A stretch of 5,308 nt of DNA, taken from Prolixibacteraceae bacterium. GTDB lineage: Bacteria > Bacteroidota > Bacteroidia > Bacteroidales > Prolixibacteraceae. The notes under the pieces are model-generated. The model saw only the letters and a list, made by a program, of their open reading frames with translations, was not told where the DNA came from and searched no databases. This document shows, piece by piece, positions 1 through 5,308 of the stretch. The stretch covers positions 5,630 to 10,937 of the forward strand of contig DMFR01000086.1 of NCBI GenBank assembly GCA_003450125.1, in the 5' to 3' direction. Position numbers and translations under genes: made by a program. Numbering within the stretch: the first letter of the stretch is position 1; each line of letters starts with the position of its first letter.

Positions 1-25
1 GTAAGGTGAGGTTACAGAAAGGTAT

Positions 26-54
26 CAGATGAGTTACAGATGAGTTACAGATGA
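26..54. repeat. 11-bp tandem direct repeat, about 2.6 copies
   Basis: The unit CAGATGAGTTA occurs twice in exact tandem (26-36 and 37-47), followed by a partial third copy CAGATGA (48-54). A degenerate relative, GAGGTTACAG, lies just upstream at 8-17. The period of 11 is not a multiple of three, so the array would shift frame if its copy number changed. It sits in apparently non-coding DNA directly before the small open frame that starts at 51. Its role is unknown; replication slippage is the simplest explanation. Confidence 0.85.
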
Positions 55-206
55 TAAAAATAAAAAGAGGAGAAAAGGGGAGGAAGAATGGCACTTTGCC
101 CGTCCTACAACTTATGCCCGATGCCTTTATTTCTCTGGCCGACTGTAAGGGGTTGGATATAAACTGGCCTGAAAATCTGGGGAAATGGATGTATACCATT
201 TCTTAA
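51..206 (+). CDS. Small open frame of unknown function; possible relic of a gene 3' end
   Basis: An ATG at 51 opens a 51-codon frame ending in TAA at 204-206; an in-frame TGA at 30-32 closes it upstream. The first dozen residues are almost all basic or glycine (they translate the purine run at 62-88) and look like low-complexity sequence. From about residue 13 the translation changes character (NGTLPVLQLMPDAF, then LDINWPENLGKWMYTIS) and reads like an ordinary soluble-protein C-terminus, with two tryptophans and mixed polar and hydrophobic residues. I do not recognise a family. No membrane segment, signal peptide or catalytic motif is visible. The start has no ribosome-binding site and lies inside the tandem repeat. 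It may be a genuine short gene, the decayed end of an older gene, or chance; chance or relic seems likelier. Confidence 0.2.
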   Translation: MIKIKRGEKGRKNGTLPVLQLMPDAFISLADCKGLDINWPENLGKWMYTIS

Positions 207-235
207 CATACAGCAAAAAAAAGCCTTCTTTCATT

Positions 236-263
236 CTTGTAATTCATTTTTTCGACAATTTTG
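236..263 (+). promoter_or_regulatory. Candidate Bacteroidota-type promoter for the DUF5686 gene
   Basis: CTTG at 236-239 resembles the -33 TTTG element, and CAATTTTG at 256-263 matches five of the six fixed bases of the -7 element TAnnTTTG. The gap between TTG and the -7 box is 16 bases, near the short end for this promoter class. Transcription would begin near 270, giving a leader of about 75-80 bases that includes the inverted repeat. The match is by eye and such AT-rich motifs arise by chance, so this is a suggestion only. Confidence 0.35.
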
Positions 264-274
264 TTCATTGATTC

Positions 275-313
275 GAATAATAAACTTTTAGGAGTTTATA
301 AAGTTTATTATTC
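275..313 (+). promoter_or_regulatory. Perfect 14-bp inverted repeat in the leader of the DUF5686 gene
   Basis: GAATAATAAACTTT (275-288) is exactly complementary to AAAGTTTATTATTC (300-313), with an 11-base spacer TAGGAGTTTAT. It ends 34 bases before the ATG at 348. The heptamer AGTTTAT occurs twice (293-299 and 302-308), so the left arm can also pair with the inner copy (280-286 with 293-299) as a shorter, mutually exclusive hairpin. Possible roles are a regulator-binding operator, an mRNA leader hairpin affecting translation or stability, or a weak terminator: five T residues lie at 320-324, but six bases beyond the stem, and the stem is AT-rich. The function is not determined. Confidence 0.6.
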
Positions 314-347
314 AGAACCTTTTTCAGAAGAAACAGAAAAATAGAAC

Positions 348-2870
348 ATGAACAGAAAACATCTCTCAGGGGGAACATGCGTCAGCCGCAAAATCCCCCT
401 GTTAATAATGCTGCTATTTATATTTATCAATGGGTTTTCCCAGCCAACTATCGTGCGGGGGAAGGTCACCGATCAGGACACAGGGCAACCGGTTCCCTTC
501 ATCAATGTTGTTTTTAAAAATACCACCATCGGAGCCAAAACCGATACCCTGGGACTCTTTCAGATCATCAGCAAAGAGAGGGTTGATTCTGTTAAATTTT
601 CATCCATTGGTTACATCAGCAAGACCATTGGAATTAGGCCGACAACGACTACTGAACTGGTGGTAAAGTTAAAAGCAGACCTGATTAGGATTTCAGAGGT
701 AAAAGTAAAGCCTGATTATGGGCCGGAAAGGCGGATTCTGAAAGAAATGACCGATCATAAAGATCAGAATAATCCCTCGAAGTTCCCCCGCTATTCGTAT
801 CGGAAATATACCAAATGGGAATATCATCTTCGGAATGTGGGTGATAAAATGATCAATTCAAAGGCATTCAGAAAGGACCAATCCTTGTTTAAAACAGACA
901 GCGACAGCTCCAGATATCTGCCTATTTATTTTTCCGAACAACTGGTATTCAACGAATTTCAGCGAAATCCAAGCAGGCAGAAATCTACTGTCCTGGCCGA
1001 TAAAACTTCAGGGGTGGGGGTTTTGGACGAATACGAAATCTCGGGTTATACGAGTGCTCTGGACATTGAGGTGAACTTTTACGATAATTTCATCAACCTG
1101 TTCTCCCAAAACTTTGTTAGCCCATTGGCTGACAACGGATGGTTTTATTATAAGTATTTTCTGACCGACAGTACCGTTTACAAGGATCGGAAGGAGTATA
1201 CGATCCGTTTTATTCCCCGAAGGGCTGGCGACAAGGTTTTTAAAGGCTATATGATCACCGAAAACAAGAGCTGGTCGCTGGTTGAAATTGATGGGGCATT
1301 GTCAAATACTAGCTATCTGAATTTCCTGAAAAGCATGCGTTTAAAAAGCAATTATCAGTTGGTAAACGATTCGGTACCTTTTTTCAGGAGAAATCAAATT
1401 GACGCCATTTTCAATTATGTCCCTTTAAAAAATAACCCTTCTAAGAAGCCGATCAGCCTGTTTTTTACCCAGTCATCACTGATTGATAGTGTGACAGTCA
1501 ATCAAAAGGAAAATGTTAAACTTTCAACAGGGACCGGGAAATATGAAACGGTCAAGCTTCCCGGAGCCACAGAACGCGATGAAAACTATTGGCAATCACA
1601 CCGGCTGGAGGATCTTAACCTGCGGGAAAATGATGTTACCGCTACCATTGATTCGGTCAACAGGATTGGAACAGTCAAATTTGTAGACAACCTGGCCCGT
1701 ATGGTCATGACGGGGTACTATGACCTAGGGAAATTTGAATTTGGGCCCTATCCTGTTACCATTTCTTCCAACAAAGTGGAAGGCTTGCATTTGTTTGCAG
1801 GAGCCCGTACAAGCAGTGAAATCAGTACGCATTATATGCTTTGGGGAGGAGTAGGCTATGGCTTTTTGAATAAGAAAGTGAATGGCATGGCAGGTTTTGG
1901 ATACAAGTTTCCAACCATTCACCGACAGGTATCCTTAATTTCGTATGATGATAAAATTATCCGTTCAGGTGAAAATGAAAAGATTCTGTACCTCTATGAG
2001 AATGCCCTTTCACCAACGGAAAATAACATCATTTCACAGATTTTTAAACGCGATGAACTCGATGAGCTTTTCAGGGAACAAAAGCTCGCTGCATCCTATG
2101 AATATGAATGGCACCCGGGCCTGCTGAATAAAATAAGCGCCAAATATTTCAGGCATTATTCACCCACGTTTTATCCTTTTCTATTGGCAGGAAGTCCGGT
2201 AGACCATGTATCGGCTATTGATTTTAACATCGACACCCGCTTTTCGTGGAAAGAGAAGGTAATAGATGATAAATTCCTAAGGGTCTATATGGCGACCAAT
2301 TATCCCATCATTCATCTATCTTGGGGAGGGGGCAAGGTTTTTTATTCAGGAAAGGAAAACTATTACGGACACATTTTCAGTACCATCGAACAATACCTGA
2401 GAATGGGTCAGACAGGCCTAAATTACGCATTTGAGGGCGGAATGTATTTTGGTAAGCTTCCATATACCATGCTTGATATTCCCCGTGGAAACGAAACGTA
2501 TGGCCTCTATTCTTATGACTTCAACATGCTGAACTTTATGGAGTATGTTCATGACAAATATTTGCATGCTTACCTGGAATACCATCTCAACGGATTTGTG
2601 TTTAATCGTCTGCCATTGTTGAAGAAAACAGGATTAAGGGAAGTGCTCTCTGCAAAGGGGATGATTGGTTCTATAAGCGATAAGCATCAGCAAATTGTTG
2701 AATTTCCAAGGGGGGTAACCAAAATGAACAATCCTTATATTGAACTGGGAGCAGGTGTTGAAAACATATTCCGTTTATTTAGGGTAGAGGCCATCTGGAG
2801 AGTTACTCCAAAATCTGTTCTTGGTGCTCCAACCTTTGGTTTGAGAGCTAAGTTTGAGATTAAGCTTTAG
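348..2870 (+). CDS. Carboxypeptidase-regulatory-like / DUF5686 family outer-membrane protein
   Basis: This 840-residue exported protein belongs to a Bacteroidota envelope family of unknown function. Residues 1-31 form a signal peptide: a basic n-region, a hydrophobic core IPLLIMLLFIFI (16-27) and a likely signal peptidase I cut after GFS, giving mature Gln32. Cys11 precedes the core, so there is no lipobox. Residues about 36-110 are a carboxypeptidase-regulatory-like beta-sandwich (RGKVTDQDTGQPVPFINVVF, then TDTLGLFQI and SSIGY). This fold is common at the N-terminus of TonB-dependent transporters, but no TonB plug or receptor pattern follows. Residues about 115-440 resemble the periplasmic DUF5686 region, ending near DENYWQSHRLEDLNLREND (411-429). 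Residues about 475-840 show alternating aromatic/hydrophobic strands and many Gly/Tyr/Phe (VEGLHLFAGARTSSE, 477-491), as in a beta-barrel, ending AKFEIKL rather than in an aromatic. Length is normal for the family. The ATG at 348 is chosen because it gives a complete signal peptide; it has no clear Shine-Dalgarno, as is usual in the phylum. No frameshift is seen. Family confidence is high; function is unknown. Confidence 0.9.
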   Translation: MNRKHLSGGTCVSRKIPLLIMLLFIFINGFSQPTIVRGKVTDQDTGQPVPFINVVFKNTTIGAKTDTLGLFQIISKERVDSVKFSSIGYISKTIGIRPTTTTELVVKLKADLIRISEVKVKPDYGPERRILKEMTDHKDQNNPSKFPRYSYRKYTKWEYHLRNVGDKMINSKAFRKDQSLFKTDSDSSRYLPIYFSEQLVFNEFQRNPSRQKSTVLADKTSGVGVLDEYEISGYTSALDIEVNFYDNFINLFSQNFVSPLADNGWFYYKYFLTDSTVYKDRKEYTIRFIPRRAGDKVFKGYMITENKSWSLVEIDGALSNTSYLNFLKSMRLKSNYQLVNDSVPFFRRNQIDAIFNYVPLKNNPSKKPISLFFTQSSLIDSVTVNQKENVKLSTGTGKYETVKLPGATERDENYWQSHRLEDLNLRENDVTATIDSVNRIGTVKFVDNLARMVMTGYYDLGKFEFGPYPVTISSNKVEGLHLFAGARTSSEISTHYMLWGGVGYGFLNKKVNGMAGFGYKFPTIHRQVSLISYDDKIIRSGENEKILYLYENALSPTENNIISQIFKRDELDELFREQKLAASYEYEWHPGLLNKISAKYFRHYSPTFYPFLLAGSPVDHVSAIDFNIDTRFSWKEKVIDDKFLRVYMATNYPIIHLSWGGGKVFYSGKENYYGHIFSTIEQYLRMGQTGLNYAFEGGMYFGKLPYTMLDIPRGNETYGLYSYDFNMLNFMEYVHDKYLHAYLEYHLNGFVFNRLPLLKKTGLREVLSAKGMIGSISDKHQQIVEFPRGVTKMNNPYIELGAGVENIFRLFRVEAIWRVTPKSVLGAPTFGLRAKFEIKL

Positions 2871-2888
2871 AAGAAGAATTATAAAATA

Positions 2889-2924
2889 AAGAAGCCTCTC
2901 TGGAATTGATCAGAGAGGCTTCTT
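2889..2924. terminator. Bidirectional rho-independent terminator shared by the convergent genes
   Basis: AAGAAGCCTCTCTG (2889-2902) pairs perfectly with CAGAGAGGCTTCTT (2911-2924), forming a 14-bp stem around an 8-base loop. On the plus strand a T-rich tail follows (CTATTTTA, 2925-2932). On the minus strand the flank reads TTTATTTTAT, also U-rich, once transcribed. The hairpin starts 18 bases after the stop of the DUF5686 gene and lies 41 bases beyond the stop of maeB, so it is well placed to end both transcripts. Confidence 0.9.
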
Positions 2925-2940
2925 CTATTTTACGATTACA

Positions 2941-2952
2941 GGTTTATAAACC
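2941..2952. repeat. 12-bp perfect palindrome GGTTTATAAACC
   Basis: The sequence equals its own reverse complement over 12 bases. It lies in the maeB 3' untranslated region, between the maeB stop and the shared terminator; an 8-bp palindrome AATCGATT follows at 2956-2963. With no loop it would be a poor RNA hairpin, so a DNA-binding dimer site or chance are the alternatives. Its core GTTTATAAA also occurs at 294-302 within the inverted repeat upstream of the DUF5686 gene, but such AT-rich words recur easily. Confidence 0.5.
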
Positions 2953-2965
2953 GAGAATCGATTAT

Positions 2966-5269
2966 TTACTTTGCATTTAGTAATTTTTGTTCCTCTACCT
3001 GAGCATCAATTACAGCAATGGTGACCATATTCAGGATATCACGAACCGAACTTTCCACATTCAGGATATGGATTGGTTTGGTTAGTCCCATTTGGATTGG
3101 TCCGATGGTTTCACACATTCCCATTTCCAGCATCATCTTATGGGCTATACTTGATGAACTGAGATTGGGGAAAATAAGTGTATTTACGTTCATTCCGTCA
3201 ATCTTCGAGAAAGGGAATTTATCATGACGCATTTCTTTGTCAAGGGCAAAATTCACCTGCATTTCTCCATCAATCATCATTTCGGGATTGTTCTTGTGCA
3301 GATAATCTACTGCATCATGCACCATGGCTGGACTACCTACATTTCGTTCTCCAAAATTGGAATAGGAAAGCATGGCCATCACAGGCTTGGTATTGAAAAG
3401 TTTGACAGCGTCATGGGTCAGCTTGGAAATATCAATCAGCGTTTCTTTCGAAGGATGGTTGTTGACCATGGTATCGGCAAAGAAGTAAGTTCCAAGTTTG
3501 GAAGTTACAATATTCATTCCGCCGATATGGCTCAAGCCATCACGCATACCAACAATTTCGATGGCCGGAATAATGGCATCCTGAAATTTGGTATATACTC
3601 CAGTGATAAATGCATCGGCATCGCCTGCCTCAACCATCATCATTCCAAAATAATTGCGGTCGAACATCTTTTCGTAAGCCTCATTATAGGTCATCCCTTC
3701 GCGTTGACGCTTGGCAGTAAGCATCTTGGCATATCTCTTACGGGTAGGTTCTTCACGGTCATGACGCAGATTGACGATTTCAACCCCGTCAAGTTCAATG
3801 TTATGCTTGCGGAACCGTTTCTCAAGTATTTCCTCATTTCCCAAAAGAATAGGGATGCAAATACCTTCAGTACGGGCTACCTGTGCGGCTTTTAGCATGT
3901 TGATATGGTTGGCTTCGGCAAATACTACCCGTTTAGGATTTTCTTTGGCCTTTTCAGTCAACCCACGGATTAGTTTGTTGTCAAGTCCCATTCGCTGACG
4001 TAATTCTTCGGCATATTTGTTCCAATCCAGGATTGGTTTGCGGGCGATACCGCTTTCCATGGCAGCTTTTGCTACTGCAGGGGCAACCGTAACGAGCAAC
4101 CGTGGGTCTAATGGTTTTGGAATAATATACTGACGTCCGAAACTAAGGTGGGTGGTGTTATATGCAGCTGTAACAACTTCCGGAACAGGCTTCTTAGCCA
4201 ACTCGGCAATAGCACGTACAGCAGCTACTTTCATTTCTTCGTTAATACCGGTTGACCTTACATCTAGTGCACCTCTGAATATATAAGGAAATCCAAGTAC
4301 ATTGTTTACCTGATTAGGATGATCACTCCGGCCTGTGGCAAAGATCAAATCAGGACGTGATTCAATCGCAAGGGCATACGAGATTTCAGGATTAGGATTG
4401 GCCAATGCAAATACGATTGGGTTTTCAGCCATACTTTTAACCATATCCTGAGTTAGAATATCGGCCACTGAAAGACCAAGGAAAACATCGGCACCATTGA
4501 GCGCTTCAGCAAGGGTGTTGCAGGGAAGCTCGGTTGCAAATGGTTTCTTGCGGCTGTTCAGGTCAGTGCGGCGTACTGAAATTACACCCTTACTGTCCAC
4601 CATGACCAGCTTTTTAGGATCAGCTCCCAGTCGGATGTATAACAATGAACAGGCTGATGCAGAAGCTCCAGCGCCATTGACTACAATTCTGACATCTCCT
4701 ATTTTCTTTCCAACCAATTCCAAGGCATTCAGTAATCCTGCTCCGGAGATAATGGCAGTTCCATGCTGGTCATCGTGCATAATTGGAATATCCAGGGCGT
4801 CTTTCAGTTTTTCTTCTATTTCAAAACATTCAGGCGCTTTAATATCTTCCAGATTGATACCCCCAAAAGTACAGGAAATGGCTTTTACCACTTCAATGAA
4901 TTTGGCCGGATCTTTTTCATCCACTTCAATATCGAATACATCGATGTCTGCAAATATTTTAAACAGCAGTCCTTTACCTTCCATCACCGGTTTACCGGCC
5001 AGAGCACCGATATCGCCCAAGCCAAGTACTGCAGTACCATTTGAGATAACAGCTACCAGATTTCCTTTGGCGGTATAATCATAGGCCAGCTGCAAATCTT
5101 TTTCAATTTCTAGGCAAGGAATAGCAACTCCCGGTGAATAGGCCAATGATAAGTCGCGTTGTGTACTGTAAGGTTTTGTCGGTATTACCTGTATCTTGCC
5201 TGGTCTTCCCTCCTTGTGGTAATTTAATGCATCGGTTCGTAATGCATCATTCCGTTTTGATTCTTCCAT
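2966..5269 (-). CDS. maeB: NADP-dependent malic enzyme with C-terminal phosphotransacetylase-like domain (MaeB type)
   Basis: Cytosolic enzyme that oxidatively decarboxylates malate to pyruvate and CO2, linking the C4-acid pool to pyruvate and yielding NADPH (cofactor inferred from the family). The 767 residues match the usual length of about 760. The malic-enzyme part (about 1-425) carries SLAYSPGVA with catalytic Tyr44, GKPVMEGK with general-base Lys99, metal ligands Glu141-Asp142 (LEDIKAPECFEIE) and Asp166-Asp167 (HDDQHGTA), the dinucleotide loop VNGAGASA (197-204) and ALANPNPE (288-295). Residues about 444-765 are a Pta-like domain (MVEAGDADAFITG, 545-557; LIFPNLSSSSIAHKM, 698-712). The catalytic Ser-Arg of true phosphotransacetylases is Asn737-Val738 here, by my alignment, so this part is probably regulatory; in studied MaeB proteins it senses acetyl-CoA. 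The ATG is fixed by N-terminal alignment (PGKIQV...TQRDL) and by an in-frame TAA eight codons upstream. There is no clear Shine-Dalgarno. The gene is intact, apparently monocistronic at its 3' end and convergent with its neighbour. Confidence 0.97.
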   Translation of the reverse strand: MEESKRNDALRTDALNYHKEGRPGKIQVIPTKPYSTQRDLSLAYSPGVAIPCLEIEKDLQLAYDYTAKGNLVAVISNGTAVLGLGDIGALAGKPVMEGKGLLFKIFADIDVFDIEVDEKDPAKFIEVVKAISCTFGGINLEDIKAPECFEIEEKLKDALDIPIMHDDQHGTAIISGAGLLNALELVGKKIGDVRIVVNGAGASASACSLLYIRLGADPKKLVMVDSKGVISVRRTDLNSRKKPFATELPCNTLAEALNGADVFLGLSVADILTQDMVKSMAENPIVFALANPNPEISYALAIESRPDLIFATGRSDHPNQVNNVLGFPYIFRGALDVRSTGINEEMKVAAVRAIAELAKKPVPEVVTAAYNTTHLSFGRQYIIPKPLDPRLLVTVAPAVAKAAMESGIARKPILDWNKYAEELRQRMGLDNKLIRGLTEKAKENPKRVVFAEANHINMLKAAQVARTEGICIPILLGNEEILEKRFRKHNIELDGVEIVNLRHDREEPTRKRYAKMLTAKRQREGMTYNEAYEKMFDRNYFGMMMVEAGDADAFITGVYTKFQDAIIPAIEIVGMRDGLSHIGGMNIVTSKLGTYFFADTMVNNHPSKETLIDISKLTHDAVKLFNTKPVMAMLSYSNFGERNVGSPAMVHDAVDYLHKNNPEMMIDGEMQVNFALDKEMRHDKFPFSKIDGMNVNTLIFPNLSSSSIAHKMMLEMGMCETIGPIQMGLTKPIHILNVESSVRDILNMVTIAVIDAQVEEQKLLNAK

Positions 5270-5308
5270 TCGTCTTTTTAATAATATTGGTTAAATATTT
5301 AGTTTGTA

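Larger units (their letters stand above)
1..347. other. Left intergenic region without a confident gene
   Basis: This stretch contains the 11-bp tandem repeat, an uninterrupted purine run (62-88), the doubtful 51-codon frame, a second 24-codon frame at 88-162 behind an SD-like GGGGAGG, a candidate promoter at 236-263 and an inverted repeat at 275-313. On the minus strand the longest ATG-started frame I found is about 34 codons. No tRNA, rRNA or known riboswitch fold was recognised. Composition changes at about 207, from mixed sequence to strongly AT-rich, which suggests that the regulatory region of the next gene begins there. Confidence 0.6.

Noticed and set aside
26..54. Tandem repeat considered as part of a CRISPR array.
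   Set aside because: The units are 11 bp and directly adjacent, without spacers, so it cannot be a CRISPR array.
378..440. Cys11 of the DUF5686 protein considered as a lipoprotein lipidation site.
   Set aside because: The cysteine precedes the hydrophobic core of the signal peptide, so it cannot be a lipobox cysteine; a signal peptidase I site (GFS before Gln32) fits better.
430..666. A 78-codon frame overlapping the start of the DUF5686 gene in another frame.
   Set aside because: The overlapping frame has clear domains and a signal peptide; this one has none.
3224..3895. A 223-codon plus-strand open frame opposite maeB.
   Set aside because: It lies wholly inside the antisense of the Pta-like domain of a well-conserved gene. 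Its translation shows no recognisable domain and reads as the complement of maeB codons.
4497..5078. A 193-codon serine-rich plus-strand open frame opposite the malic-enzyme domain.
   Set aside because: The Ser/Pro/Ile-rich composition is typical of antisense to a conserved coding region. It has no motif and no independent start signal.
5270..5308. Possible maeB promoter in the AT-rich leader.
   Set aside because: Only 39 bases are available. The best -7-like match keeps about four of six fixed bases, and any -33 element would lie outside the window.

Overview
The window looks like a piece of a Bacteroidota chromosome, most likely a Bacteroidales/Marinilabiliales-type organism. The phylum is inferred from three things: a secreted protein with an N-terminal carboxypeptidase-regulatory-like domain fused to a DUF5686 barrel-like region, which is a Bacteroidota hallmark; the near absence of Shine-Dalgarno sequences at both main starts; and a weak TTG / TAnnTTTG-type promoter candidate. 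Base composition is moderately AT-rich. The order-level placement is a guess.

Layout. Positions 1-347 hold no convincing gene. They contain an 11-bp tandem repeat (26-54), a 27-base purine run, a 51-codon open frame that may be a gene relic (51-206), a candidate promoter (236-263) and a perfect 14-bp inverted repeat (275-313). Positions 348-2870 (+) encode an 840-residue exported, probably outer-membrane protein of the DUF5686 family. Positions 2871-2965 are a short convergent intergenic region with a strong bidirectional terminator hairpin and a 12-bp palindrome. Positions 2966-5269 (-) encode a complete 767-residue malic enzyme with a C-terminal phosphotransacetylase-like domain (MaeB type). 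The last 39 bases are its AT-rich leader, cut by the window edge.

How the genes relate. The two main genes converge on one terminator and show no sign of a shared pathway. MaeB is a central-carbon enzyme (malate to pyruvate and CO2, with NAD(P)H). The DUF5686 protein is an envelope protein of unknown function. I see no new multi-gene system here. The observations most worth a second look are the hairpin in the leader of the DUF5686 gene and the unexplained small frame at the left edge. Both are modest.
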